Shown: piece by piece, positions 1 to 13,300 of the stretch | Position numbering within the stretch: the first letter of the stretch is position 1 | How the letters are laid out: the number at the start of each line of letters is the position of its first letter | NCBI GenBank assembly: GCA_964036195.1 | Contig: OZ038459.1 | Coordinates: 25,169,206-25,233,205 of the forward strand | From: Sphaerolaimus hirsutus | Taxonomy: Eukaryota > Nematoda > Chromadorea > Monhysterida > Sphaerolaimidae | DNA: 64,000 nucleotides | Direction: 5' to 3' | Program-made: the position numbers and the translations under genes | Notes under the pieces: generated by a model | Databases searched by the model: none | What the model was told of the DNA's origin: nothing | What the model saw: only the letters and a program-made list of their open reading frames with translations

Positions 1-401
1 AACACAAACATTGCCAGAACACATGGGACACGCATTAATGCAATTTGATATCAATTCATATTGGATATATTCAGCAACCTATAGAAAAAGGGTCTACCGT
101 ATAAATATGCTTGCACATTTGAAAACAATTTTTCGCATTCACAAACGCAGACACTTTGCATTTTACAGGGTCTGGGACCAAAGTCCACACTTCGTCAAGT
201 GACAAACCACCTTTCTTCCGGCACTTTACCATCACTAGTCAATAATTTTATCCACTTGTCACAATTTTGCTCAGGTTGAGCAGGTGAAATGGAAACATTG
301 TTTCAATGAGTTTATTAAACTCTATTAAACTCATTGCTGTGCCATTCTTTGAAATGAAACAGTTTAATAAAGCTCACACGACATACAGAATGAGTGTCTA
401 C

Positions 402-1589
402 TAACGATGGCAAAAAAAGATTCGAAAATTCGAAAACATTTTCGAATTTTCGAATTTTTTCAGAATTTTCGAATTTTTATTTCGCCCCTAGAAAAAACAC
501 TTAAAAATCGATTTATTTTTCAAAAAATTCGAAAATTCGAAAATAGTTTTCGAATTTTTCAGTCAATTCAAGGCAACAAAACGCACTCTTAAGTTCAACG
601 TGCTATATAAATCGACAATTGATACGCGGCGCGTATAAAAAGCGAAACGTAAGAAAAAAACGTTGAAATGTAATCTGCGGTGGAAGATGCAGACTTCAAC
701 ACATCCGTTTTTTATACCGTATTTCCTCAAAATATCACCCCCTCGAAATACCCCCTCAAAATTTACACTATGAATTTATAAACCCCCCTCGAAATACCCC
801 CCTCCCCAATTTGGTGTATAGAGAATGGAATGTGGTTTGTGATCTTGGAAACACAGAACACATGCCAAAACCACTCACTGTGTTGTGTTACAACAGATGT
901 GTCTATAGAGTCTTATAAATGGCAGTTTTTGTTGCATTTTTTCACATCTGTGTTACTTACAAACAACAATTTAGTACTGGGATTTTTAAAAATTTCAGGC
1001 AAAATAATAACCCCCCTCAAAATACACACCCTCGTTTAACCCCACCCTCCAAGTTTCCACTTTGAAAAAATAAACCTGTGGGGGGGGCAGCCAGCAGGGG
1101 GGTTAATTCAAGGAGATACGGTATTTGATACCAATTTTTTTATGCCGATATTTTATTTGATGTCAATTTTTCAATTGTTCTTGTTATTGCCTTCGCTGTG
1201 TTGGTGAATCAAATGTGCCAATGTGTGAATTAAATGAAGAAGCAGCACACTGGTTTGAATAACTCCTTCCACTTCCACCATTTTTAATGATAAATTATGG
1301 TAAAAATAAGGTTGTTAAAACTGAGCAGAACATGAAGACAGTGCAAATTCTATGTTTTAAGCTTAAGATTCAATATTTTACCAAAAAGATTCGAAAATTA
1401 TTTGAAAAAATTTGAAAACTAGCCAAAAAAATTCGAAAATTGCCAAAAAAGATTCGAAAATTCGAAATTCGAAAATTAAATTCGAAATTCGAAAATTATT
1501 TTGAAGAAAAATTCGAAAATTCGAAAATTCATTTCAGAAAAAACACTTAAAAATTTAAATACTTTTTTTTCGACTGTTTGCCATCGTTA
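402..1589. mobile_element. hAT-like non-autonomous element with TTCGAAAA body, interrupted by a second element
   Basis: The ends are inverted (TAACGATGGCAAA at 402, TTTGCCATCGTTA ending at 1589). A perfect 8-bp duplication GTGTCTAC lies at 394-401 and 1590-1597. The body just inside both ends is a self-complementary array of TTCGAAAAT units (about 415-570 and 1385-1560). A TACCGTATT element sits inside it (715-1123). Confidence 0.85.
715..1123. mobile_element. TACCGTATTTCCTCGAA-family element, nested
   Basis: Inverted ends TACCGTATTTCCTC and GGAGATACGGTA. C-rich arms (AATACCCCCC) flank a short core that includes the family's GAACACA segment. It lies within the TTCGAAAA element. TA dinucleotides are at both edges. 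Confidence 0.7.
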
Positions 1590-1617
1590 GTGTCTACAGG
1601 GTTTGGTGTGTGATGAT

Positions 1618-2493
1618 CAGGGTTGGCAAAATCTCAGAAAAAAATAAAATAAAATAAAAATAAAATGGAATATTCAAGAATAAAATAAAATAAAATGGAA
1701 AATTTAAGAAAGAAAAAAATTGTATAAAAATTAGAATTTTTGTAAATGTTTTGTAAAATTGTATAAAAATTCGTATATTTGTAAAATTGTATAAAAATTC
1801 ATATTTTTTGTAAAATTTTATCTCGTTGCTTGAGTTTCTACCTGTTTATTCATGGATCTGGGAGCAGTCCCAAGTCTAAAGTATCAAATGTCATGCAAAG
1901 TGTCAATTGTCATGACAAATGTAAGGTAAAGTGTAAATTGTCATGACATGTAAAAAATAAAGTATCAATTGTCAAGCAAATTGTGTCCAAATCAATGTCA
2001 TGACAATTGCCACTTTGCTTGAAATTTGACATGACACTTGACATTTTGCATGACAATTGACACTTTACTTTACATTTGTCATGACCATTGACAAATTGCA
2101 TTGCATTTTACAAATGTGCCCAGCACACTCCACTAGTCCTTCTACTGAAAATGCAAACCATTCTTATCAATAATTGTAACTTTACACTTGCAGCTAGCTA
2201 ACAATACATACTGCATGCAACTTTTGAAAAGTAAGGGAAAAATTTGTCACAGGTTTTTCATGTATAGGTCTAATTATAACATTTTTCTGGCCTTGCATGC
2301 ATGACTCTGATTTTTTGTAAAATTTTGTAAAAATTTTGTAAAAATTTTGTATAATTTTTGTAAAATGTGTTATTTAATTTTATTAATGACTTTTGGGAAT
2401 AAAATAAAATAAAACAAGAATAAAATAAAAATAAAATTTTTATACAATTTTTATACAATTTTACTAAAATGAATTTTTATGAAACCAACCCTG
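1618..2493. mobile_element. hAT-like element with AATAAAAT body and an inner GTCAAATG palindrome
   Basis: Starts CAGGGTTGGCAAAATC, ends CCAACCCTG, with a perfect 8-bp duplication GTGATGAT at 1610-1617 and 2494-2501. Both subterminal regions are AATAAAAT and TTTTGTAAAATT tracts in inverse order. The middle (about 1865-2115) is a separate palindrome of GTCATGACAAATG-type units. Confidence 0.88.
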
Positions 2494-2587
2494 GTGATGA
2501 TAATGTACAAGTTTAAAAAATAGATGAAAATTACAGTATAAAATACCAATTAGGGATAAAAATGTTATTTCCAATCGGTGTTATTAC

Positions 2588-2688
2588 TAGTGATGTAAAA
2601 AGCGCCAGAACTTTTCCGACCCCTAGCGCCAAAAGCGCCATGGCGCTTTTTGCTTTGGTGCTAGCGCCAAGGTGCTTTTACATCACTA
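2588..2688. mobile_element. Short hAT-like element with GGCGCC body
   Basis: Only 101 bp. Inverted ends TAGTGATGTAAAAAGCGCC and GGTGCTTTTACATCACTA. Perfect 8-bp duplication GTTATTAC at 2580-2587 and 2689-2696. The body is built of AGCGCCA, CCATGG and TGGCGCT units. Confidence 0.88.
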
Positions 2689-3405
2689 GTTATTACAAAC
2701 CATGTATTTACATTGAAAAATGACAATTTTTTCACATGTCATTTTGTCATGCATGACGCAAAGTTTGTCATTGGTCCCATTAACATTACCGAAAGTTGGC
2801 ACAGATCCATAAAAACAACGTTTATTATTTTGATAAAAAATATTGCAAGTAAATTTTTTTCGATTGAACGAATGGAATCAGTCAATGCAATCAGAATTTT
2901 TTACAAGTAAAATTTGTAAATATCGCAAGCTAAACTGCTCAAGTGTATAGCAATAATTTAGTTCAGTTTGCTATAATAGAAAATGAAATGCTAAACATAT
3001 TTCATTAATGTAAATCTCACAGCTTCAATAATGTATTTTCATATCATTAAAGCACTCGGGTTTAGGTTTATTGTATTAAATGAAACCAATTATAATATGA
3101 ATAATCTTTGAATATAAACAAATACCGTATGTCCTCGAATAAGTCCCCGGTTGTTTTCATCACTTTTTGACTGGGGAGTTATTGAAGGGGGGGGGGGCTG
3201 TAACTGAAACCAAATCTAATCAAACTAAGAACCATCACACGGAGTTACTCGCGCGGAGTATTCTTCCTCACTCCAGTAATAGGTAAGTTATTCAAAGGGT
3301 CTATTTTCGAGGGGGATTTATTCAAGGATTCTAACCAGCTGATTTACCACTTCGTAGGACTTGGTGTTTCTGCACTGCAGCAAAATGCTGAAAGGTACAC
3401 AAAAC

Positions 3406-3803
3406 TACCGTATTTCCTCGAAATACCCCCCCCCCCTCGCGAGACCACTAGAATAACTAGAACAATCACCCCCCCCCTCGAAATACCCCCCAGATTGAGT
3501 GTACAGAGAACGTACATGACAAATACTGCAGTTTGTGTTGTGCGTAGTGCAGAACACACGTTAAAACAATGTCGGAATCACGTTAGAACAGTGTTTATAC
3601 CGTCTACGTACTAATATTCTACAGCAGTCTATACATGTCAGTTATTGATGCATTTTTCTACCCCAGCGCACATCACAAACAACGATTCTGTACTACCATT
3701 TCAAAAAATTTCTGGAGAAATAATAACCCCCCCTCGTTTAACCCCCCTCTCGGGAGCAATATGAAACAATCACCCCCGGGGGGTATTTCGAGGAAATACG
3801 GTG
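3406..3803. mobile_element. TACCGTATTTCCTCGAA-family element
   Basis: Inverted ends TACCGTATTTCCTCGAAAT and GAGGAAATACGGT, C-rich inverted arms, and a core with a GAACGTACATGACAAATACT-type segment also found in the copies at 4048 and 49599. The copy at 49599-49984 is nearly the same element in the opposite orientation. Confidence 0.8.
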
Positions 3804-4047
3804 GTCGAAGCAAATTCCACAGCAAAGCCAAAAGACACCACCCGACTACACGAAAAAGTAAAAATCTGGGCTTGTTATCCAAAAATCTAAAATAAAAAAA
3901 TTGTCGGGCATTCGGGCACCTGGCAAATTCGTGACACTTAAAAATACACTCACACGGAATTTGGCGGGTCGCTGGACTACCACTGACATTTGATTAGGGG
4001 GGACCCTGCTTAGTGATAAAAAGCGCCAAGAAAAATTCAAAATCGAA

Positions 4048-4502
4048 TACCGTATTTCCTCGAAATACCCCCCCTCGAAATACTCCCCCCTCGTTTGACC
4101 CCCCCCCCCCCCTCGGGACCACGATGAAACAATCACCCCCCCCTCGAAATACCCCCCCCAAATTGAGTGCAAAGGGAACGTACATGACAATAACTGTAGT
4201 TTGTGTTCTGTGTACTGCAGAACACACGTTAAAACAATGTCGGTGTCACGTTAGAACAGTGTATTTACATACCATCTACATACTAATATTAGTCTACAGA
4301 ACCTTATAAATGGCGGTTTTTGTTGCATTTTTCGATGTCTGCGTACGTTTCAGACGACAATTTCGTACTTGCCTTTCAAAAATTTTCTTGTGAAATAATG
4401 ACCCCCCCTTCGAAATACCCCCCCCCCCTCGTTTAACCCCCCCCCCTCTCGGGACCACTATGAAACAATCACCCCCGGGGGGTATTTCGAGGAAATACGG
4501 TA
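4048..4502. mobile_element. TACCGTATTTCCTCGAA-family element
   Basis: Complete copy with both inverted ends and the same core as 3406-3803 (GAACGTACATGACA, then GCAGAACACACGTTAAAACA). The long open frames here are Pro- or Gly-rich translations of the C/G arms and are not genes. Confidence 0.82.
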
Positions 4503-6418
4503 CTTTTGAAAAATGTCGCCTAAGATTTCGAGAAATGTCGCTCAAAATGACTCATTTTCATAACTTATTGCCTATTTTACGCAATTTTTGACTATATATT
4601 TGGTTCTATACCCATTTTTATTTGATCATTTTTAACACATTTTCTCCATTTATCCCTCCTACGCCTTTAAAAACCTATATAAAAGATAATGAAAAATACG
4701 TTTTCTGTACTCGAGTACTTTCAAAAAGTATACGTAAAAGCGAGTACCAGAACTTTTTTCGGAGGAAACGTAAACGTATTTACTCTGTACTCGAGTATAC
4801 GTATTTATCGAGTAAAAGTAAATACGTTTTAACAACTACGCATTTTTCACGCAAGAGATTCACAGTTTGGATATTTATCAGTCATGTTTCATTCAGAAAT
4901 TCAACTAGAAGAAGCAATAATTTATATTCATTATGTTTGACACTGGCAAATAAGCATTCACACAAACTGCGAAAGTATAAATCCACGCAGATATTTTTAT
5001 TTGAAAACCAATCAACCAGAATATTACAAAACATAAGCACTTGATTTCATTTAAAAATAATTTTTCGTAAGATATTTCATGCAAATGTGGTAGCATTTAA
5101 TGCGTATAAATGTACCTAAATAAATATAAATAGAAGCGTGTAGATAAAATTTGCAATACTCACAGGAAGCTTAGCGGAGTGCTACTATTTTCAATATTTT
5201 ATGCACAAATATAACACCTCTAACTAAACACTTTAGAACTAATTGAATAGGCATTTTTTGTAATGGAGCCTGGGCCAGCCCAAACACATGTAAAATGTCA
5301 CACAAATAAAAAATGCGCAGTAAAATACAGAAATACAGTTTTCAGGGCATTTTACAGGTTACTTGACACTTGGCAAAATTTTGTGACATGTTACATTGTA
5401 CAGAATTAAAAACTGGACCCGATTACATGTTGTCAAAAAGGCGCAATTAGTACTTAAGTGTCACGGAACTAAAAATGTAAGTAGATATTCGGGGGCATTT
5501 TGCACCAGCTGGCGCCAAATTCAATTAGCCCGGCAGACTTTTTGGGCGGCCCAGAAAAATATTTATATTGTTATTAACGTATCATTTCGGATTAGATAGA
5601 TCTGAGGCCACTCAAAGACCCTGCAAAATGTCACGAAAAATGTAAAATGACCAGTAGATTTTTTTAGACATTTTCCAGGGAATTTTACATGGCTTTGACA
5701 CTTTGCATGAAATTTGACATTTTACACGGTCTGGAAGTAGTATTTGCCTGTCTGCAAATAATCGCGGAGCTCATAAAAGCATTACATACATTTTACTTTA
5801 CAAAATGTCTAAATTGGGCAAGCTCCCAAGCAACCCAAAACACTGCAAATGGATCAATTAAAAACAAATAGGTCAACAATTTAACATGTCATATACTATA
5901 ATATACAGTATGAAAATGGGGGTGACCTCCTAAAAAATGTCTACCATAACAGAACGAATAAACCTTCGCAAACCGGGAATGCACATCCATATATTGGACG
6001 GACGATTTTCACATTATTATCGCTATCAAATTTTAATTTGACAGATAGAAATTTTGACGATAAATAATTGACGAACAGAAAAAGATAACACACGAAAAAA
6101 ATGAGAATGAAAATTTCGAATGACACAATGAAGAAAAGATAAATGGAAACATAGAAATGTTTCAGGCAATAGTTCAGACATGTCGGATTCGAAAAAAATG
6201 TCGTACGATAGATAGAGCATAATAAATATGCATCTTGGAAAATACTATCAGTCATAAACCGCTGTCGAAGTTGGCAAATCTTTATTTTTAATAAATACAC
6301 CGCCAGTCCTTCTATAAATTCTACTTTCAAATTTATTCCAATATAAGATGCCGCAATGTACACAAAACAGAAAAGTTTTAAATGAAGCACTACAGAATGC
6401 ATTGAAATAGAACATAAT
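4503..6418. other. Gene-free stretch with a GTACTCGAGTAC tract and a small foldback repeat
   Basis: About 4690-4840 holds repeated TACTCGAGTA/TATACGTA units, a self-complementary tract like those in the hAT-like elements but without ends I can pair. About 5607-5738 is a CCCTGTAAAATGTCA-type foldback. I see nothing else, and the open frame at 4622-5044 has no coding character. Confidence 0.5.
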
Positions 6419-6834
6419 TACCGTATATCCTCGAAACCCCCCCTCTCTCGAATAATTCACCCGCCCTGTGAGTGTGAGGAAAAAATAACTCCCCCTCGAA
6501 AAACCCACCACTTAGATGGGTAGAAAACATTTCACAACATTTTGATGTAGCTATTTAATATGTTAATATATTAATATGTATTTTCTTGTAGCTAGAGTTC
6601 ACTAACATTGATTTCGTTGCTTGACATGTGAATTTTGTATTCCTACAAATCAATTATGTTACCAAATAAACTTTAAATCAATCAATACCAAATTTTGCAT
6701 TTGTGCAGTTAACTTATCATACATTTTACAGAAAATTCTGACGAAAAATACCCCTCCCCCCTTCGAATAACCCCCCTAAAAAGCTTCTGACGAAAAAATA
6801 ACTCCCCGGGGGACTTATTCGATGATATACGGTA
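6419..6834. mobile_element. TACCGTATNTCCTCGAA-family element, divergent core
   Basis: Ends TACCGTATATCCTCGAAA and GATGATATACGGTA, with C-rich arms using AATAACTCCCC in place of AATACCCCCC. The core differs from the 3406/4048 type. Confidence 0.7.
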
Positions 6835-7203
6835 GTAATGTCTTCTGACGGCACATTTACAAGTGAAAATGCAATTTGAAAAAGAAGCAAGAGCATTTTT
6901 GCATTCACATTACATATCTATCCATCTCGTTGAATTTGCTTAACAATTAATCACACGCTTTTACTCATCAAAATATGGTAACATTTTCTGTAAAACATGC
7001 GGTCAGACCGGTTTGATCGAAGAAAAAACAGTCAAAGCGAATGAAATAAATTCAAGGGCAGCCGACGTGAACGGGTAAATTTTTTTTGACCCGAAATAAC
7101 AAAATAATTACAAATTTAAAAACCAATTAAACCCAACGCAGTTGACACGCCCAGCTGCCCCAAACAAACTAGTCTACGTCTGTCACAACCCCCCCCCCTG
7201 CCC
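6835..7203. other. Region downstream of gene 1
   Basis: It should contain the 3' UTR of gene 1. No AATAAA on the minus strand was seen in the nearest few hundred bases. A CAAAATATGGTAACATT piece near 6967 matches the ends of another repeat family seen at 21055 and 23043. Confidence 0.4.
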
Positions 7204-7379
7204 CTAGCCAGTGGGGTACCACTTGCAGTCCAGGTAGGCGGTGGGCGCGAAGCCCTCCTCGCCGGGGGTGGCCGCATTGGGGGGTCTGCGCACGCGAGTC
7301 CACCCGTCGCCCACGTCGTCCCGCTCCACCAACAGAAGCTCCTGCCCCTCGCAAACGGCTAGGGTGCCCTCCGAGTTGC
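7204..7379 (-). CDS. Gene 1 exon 15, rest of SH3 and stop
   Basis: Frame [20 protein letters not shown] then [11 protein letters not shown], a short Pro/Ala insert, [11 protein letters not shown] and stop TAG at 7204-7206. The SH3 signature DxGDGWTR[VI]RR and G[YF]xPTxYL is intact, including the Trp and the P-x-x-Y groove residues. Acceptor ctgtacccccag. The codon split at the exon 14 junction rebuilds a glycine. I saw no AATAAA on this strand in the few hundred bases downstream. Confidence 0.93.
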
Positions 7380-10300
7380 CTGGGGGTACAGGGGTACAGG
7401 GGGGTTGTGTAGGCATGCGAGAGTCTTCATGTGGGCAGTCTCGAGCCCTGGAAACTGGCAAATGTCACGCAATGTGTCAAAAGTTATGTAAAATGGAAAA
7501 TGTCAAACGACCTGTACAAAAAAATATTTTTGGGACATTTTACGGACTATTTTACATGACTTTTGGCATATTTATGCATGACATTTGACATTTTACAGAG
7601 CCTGGAAGTGGGGTTGGTAGGGGGGGGGGGTTGCTCCCCCCTAAACGCTCCAGCTATACCAAATCCCAGAGTGAAGACATAAACACAACTAAAAATGGCA
7701 AAGTGCCAAAAATAAACCGCACCCACCATCAAAATCATACATAACGACGCAGGTGCCCAAAACGGGCAGCAAATCGGGTTCATTATACAGTCGTTCCCCT
7801 TCGGGGGTGTGCGCCTCACTGGTCGCCGGCGTCTGGGCACTAGCGTTTGGCACGGCACCGGCACTAGCGTTGGCAATGGCATTGTTGCTAGTGTCGTGCA
7901 TGGTGCAAATGCCCGACTCGGGGCTGGCTGAAGCGACATTCTGCGCCGCCGGGGTCGATGCCAGGTTCGGAGCCGGTGGCCGCGCTGGCGGCGTGTCGCC
8001 CCCTGCGCTTGGTGGCGGGAGTTAAGTGGCCAGATATCATTTTGGATTTTGAAACTTGAATGGAATTAGACAAGTTGCAGCGGGGATTATTTTGATTATT
8101 TTTGAATTTCGAATTTGTGAAGTATAATAAATATAAATATACTGTATAATATATACCTATTGTATCATATTTGGTTTGTTCGTTGGTTCGTATGAAGATA
8201 CATCGATTCAATATAAAAAGATTTCTCCCCCATCACACATTGTTCATAAATACAATCAATGGACTGCAATGTGATTCAAATAACCCCCCCCCCTACAAAA
8301 AAGTAGCGAGCCCAAAAGTGAGTCAAGTGGAAGCGACCAGCTGCGAGACTGGCCAGTGGGCCGCGGGCCTTGGCTCCGCCGAAAATCTGCTTGGCGGTGG
8401 CGTGGGGCGGCAGCGGCTGGCTGCCCTCCGACGACACCGACTCCCGGTCGTCTGCGCACATTACAGTGGATACTTGGAAAAGTCCATAGTCCGGACAATT
8501 GAGCCCAGCACGCAACGCACCTTTCCATCTAGAATAGGTCACATATTTTTCACCTTTTTCCGAATTTTGTTCAACGTCACTCGCCCATTTCTTTGACATT
8601 TTTTGACAAAGACATTTTTTTGTTATATTTTGACACTTTTGTGACAAACGATAACTACACTCTTCTAGTCGGGATAAACAGCATGATCTAAACAAAAAAA
8701 TAAAAGTTCGGTAGCGTATTCGGATGTTGGGACGCTTTTTGTGCCTCGCCGCCACTCTACAGCGGTGCAATTGCGCCCGGCGCTCACAACCAGAAAAGCG
8801 CCACAGCTGTATTGGCCCCACAAACGTTAGTGGACATCGACACCAAATGTCAACTGGTTCCATTTCTAATCCAATGATTGCGTCTGAACGTCGTTCGTCC
8901 ACTCGTCAGCAAGCTTTGAATCGGGATCGGCACCAGTTGACATTTGGTGTCGATGTCAACTAGCGTGTGGGGGCCCATTGGCGATTGGCGTCACAATCCC
9001 TGCGCTTTGTGTATTCTGGCAGCACAGACACAGCAAACACACCGGAAATACTGGTGCCCTCGACACTGGCCGTGGTCGCATTGGAGGTCCTGTTGGCGCC
9101 GCTCTGCCCGCACTGGCTCTTGGGTCGCGGGCTCGAGTGGGCGGAGCCTGCAGACGGGGCGCCCGCAGCTGGCCCCGCCCCCTGGCTCACTGGTTGGTTC
9201 AGGTGCTTCTCCGCCTCCAGCAGATAGTTCTGGCAATTGGGGAGTTGTAATTGGCACTTTTCCAAGCGTCGCTGGGAGAATATTCAAAATAGTGGTCTAC
9301 TGGACGCATGATATTTACTGAAAATTTCTTTGAAAATCCAAACAAGGATTGTCAACTTTTTCGAAGTTAAAGTTAAGAAGTTGAAAAGTTAAAAAGACAA
9401 AAGAAAACTCAACATTTTACACCCGGATCGTAAATATAAGCGAATCCCGCATTCGGAAACGCGACAGGGGCGAAAATAAATGGTAGAATATGCGCCGTGT
9501 GTGAATCGAGTGACTAGTATTTTTCATTTACTTTTACTTGTCATTTAATAAATATTGATCACGTAACAGATATTTTATCTAACCACTTAACACTTTTCTT
9601 GTCACTTAAGAAACTTAAGCACCTTATAAGGCTCAACATAGCGCCTTAAAAGGCTCAAACTTATCACTGGGAAACAATGAAAGCTACCTTGTAGGTGTCC
9701 AATCTCTCCTGTAATTTGCCAATCTCATTGACAAGTTCTTTTAATTGCATCTGCACACCAGCTTTATCCCCGGCCATTTTGTCGTCGCTTGTGAACACTG
9801 AGTGCATTTTCTCAAGGCCCTCTCTGAAAAAAAGACTGGATTTGAAAAGTGTATTTTGATTGGTTTTAATTTGATTGAAGTTATCTGTTGTTTTTTGGGT
9901 TACATTTTTATATTGATATGGATTTAATTAATATGAACGAGAGCGAAGTTGAGGCCATGTAAATTGAAAGATTTCCTGTAATGTTACTGCGTTTTGTCAA
10001 CTATTTTGTATTTAGTTTCATGATGTTTACAAACTTCTTGACTGGCAGCACCTGGAAGCAATCCCGCTAAAGTGTAAATAAATTCTAATGTCAAATGTCA
10101 ACTAAAAGTAAAAAGAGAAGATATGATTACTGAACTTTTGACACTTTGAACGACAATAGACAAATTTGTATGACATTTTATATGGCATTTGACACTTTAA
10201 GGGGTACGTGACTGGCACCTAGCCCCAATCAAATTCCACAACGATTAAAAAACCCAGACACCCAAAATGAACCAAAGTAAAACCCAAAACCCAAAACGAA

Positions 10301-13300
10301 ACCTACTTGCTGTGCTGCTTCACTGCCAATTCCTGTTCAATGGTATCAATCTTTTTACGCAATTTCATACACTGCTGCGACGGCGGCAAGTGGCTATAGT
10401 CTTCCTGCGGTTCCACAGTGTGCTGCAAAATGGGTATATTGGGTATTTGGGTAGCTAATGGGTTTCCTGTGGGTTGATTCAGATTGAACGAATGGTGGTT
10501 GATTATTTGAGTGTGATTTTTTTTTTCATTTTAGAAACTTGTTTTGCTTTGAAGCGAGAATCTTTGTAATATTATTGTTAACGTGAAAATCAATCAAGTG
10601 GGATTGTTTGTTAGTGAAGTGCATGGAATGCACACTTTGCATGAAAATGTGCCATATCAGAATCATGAAAATCCCAGAATATTTATGGAAAATGAACCAA
10701 AAGTTGGAAAAAATTTTCACCATAATTAATAAATTGATACGGTACGGAAAATTCAGTGGCTATTGCTCAAGTTATGGTAACATCCTTTGCAAAGCATGCA
10801 GTCCACAGAGTAAATATACAATTAGTAGAATGGAAAGAAATTAAACAACTCGATAAAGATTTTCAGTGGTTTTCTTTAAATCAGTGCAAGTGCAAAAAAA
10901 AGGGAAGTGCAAAAAGCAAGCAAAAACGCCACTCACCAATTATTATTTATCACAGCGAGAATAGATTTCGAGTGATCGCTAGCGGCCGCAGTTGTGCGTG
11001 GAAAAATTTACCGTGTTATTTAGAAGTGGCAAAGAAGCTTTTCCTAATTGTTTTGACACCCGGCGACTTGATATTGTGCCCGCGCATTTCACGTTGGCAG
11101 TGTGCCAATGACACATGCGAATTTGTCCATGTTTAAGAGTTTTCGCATGCAGTGCTTCTATACCAACTAATTTACCCATTTTTCTATCAAAGTCATTTAT
11201 TACTATTGGCACCATGCCAAATTGAGACATAAATCGTTGCATGTGCATAGTATCAAGTCGCTGGGGTTAGATATGATTTTATAACACATTAGATGTTAGT
11301 CATTTTTATCTATTGTGTAAAGGAATAGAAGGAAAAATTTCAATCACCCTTCACCTTTGGAGAAAAAATGAGGGAAAGTCATCAGGATATAAAATCCATT
11401 CAGGAAGAATCGACTTTTATGATCGCTTTGAAACATGAAAACTGTAGAGCGATTTGTAAACTACAACTTCAATTAAACATGAGAATAAATGCACATGGAA
11501 TCATAGTTTACAAAATTCTCATTTACAGTTGCCACTCTCACACCACATTAAACAGAGAGTCACGTATCGAGAGAATTTATTCATTTCAAGTTGGTGACAA
11601 CTGCGCCAGTGGAGAAGTGACAAGAAGAATGGTAGATGATAAGCATAGTTTGAAGTGGTAAGTAAAGTCACAAGAAAACTGATAAGTGACAAATATTTCC
11701 ACGTAAAATGCTACTTGTCACTTGACTGACCACTTATCTTATCAGTTGTCCACTCGCTGAATTTGACAAGTATTAAGGCAACTGGTTAACCGATAAGTGA
11801 AGTTATACGTGCTAAGTCAAGCGACAGATAACTTTGATAGGACAGGTCAATAGGATCAGTGACAAGTAAATTTTGAAACGAAAATACCTGTCACTAATAA
11901 GTGTACTTGTGACTTGACTTACCACTTTACCTACCTAACTTTACCTACGACTTTTCTTCCCACTGCAGAACCCATAGCGCACCCCTCGCAACCCCTCACC
12001 CACGACGCACCTTGTGCCCACCCAGCAACTTCTGCAGGGGTCTGGCGGGGTTCCTGCCGCTGTGCACCCTGCCGAGGGTGGCCGACTTCCTGGACTTGGA
12101 GCGGCCGAACTCGCTGCCCTGCTCGCCGTTGGGCGTGGCCGTGCCGTTGTTCAGCTGCGGCGACATGTTGTTGTCTCCGTGCGTGTAGCTGCCCGGTTCG
12201 TTCGACGTCGATGGGTTCCCTGTGGGTGCGGCGTGGGTTTGGGGGGTTGTTGTTGGGGGATTGGTTGTTTGAGGGTTGGTGCCTGGTCGCGCACCCTTAA
12301 GAATCATTTAAAAATACATACAATTATTTAATAGTGTAAAATGTGAAATGTAAAATGGCACACAATTTGACAAATGTAATAAAAATACTCGGCATTTTTT
12401 TTATACTTTTACCGAATTATTTTGCATTTGACAAGTTTCCGTGACATTTTACACCCGATTTTTCAGGCTGCGCTTGCAGACTAAAGCTTTTCGATAAGCT
12501 GATTTTCGCATACGTATCCCTGAATTATAGAAGGATGACGAGAATATCGTTGATTTAAGCGCTAAATATGATAAAAAGTCCCCCAAAAGTACATCAAAAG
12601 GCACATCATCTAACCATAATCTTCAAAAGGAACATCTTCTGGTGGCTGGTATCCAGTTCTGTAAACTTCCACAACGAGTCTGAAAAATTATGGAACATGT
12701 TGATTAACAAATTCATCATTTTAAAGGTTAAAAGGTTTAGGCCGCGTTTACACGGATTTTTTGTGACGACTCAACATCACTAAAAAGTTCAATAAATTGA
12801 GTAAAAAGGTTCCAAATTCATGATAAAAAAGGGTCAATTGTACATTCAACCTAGGCGAATATACATATCAAATTGTAGAATCTTGTTAGTAGCTTAGACT
12901 TATAGACGTTTGAAAAAAAATTGCCGTTGTCGGACAGTCTCCCGACAGCCAGCGACAACAGCAAAATTGTTTCTAACGTATATAGGTGTAAGCTACAAGC
13001 ACGATTCTGCAATTTGACATGCATATTCACCTAGGTAGAATATACAGTTAACCATTTTTCCCATGAATATCTAACATTCTTACTCAACTTATCAAACTTT
13101 TTAGTGATGTTGAGTCGTCACAAGAAATCCGTGTAAACGCGGCCATAAGGTTCAAAATTAAGGTTGAAAAACCTTGAATCGGCATCGGGGTTGACTTTGG
13201 CCGCCTGTTTCTCCATGCCCTCCAGACATCTCTCAATAATCGGCAAGGTTGACTTTTCAGCTGTCACGCACAGCCGAACCAGTCTGAAATTAGAATTGCG

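Noticed and set aside
1-393. Possible gene at the window start (63-codon frame at 11-202)
   Set aside because: No coding bias, motif or splice context. I see nothing supportable in this stretch.
4622-5044. 140-codon plus-strand open frame
   Set aside because: AT-rich, with no domain, no splice context and no codon bias. It includes a GTACTCGAG tract.
8276-8902. 208-codon minus-strand open frame
   Set aside because: Only the part at 8338-8451 is a supported exon, delimited by splice sites in phase with its neighbours. The rest is intron.
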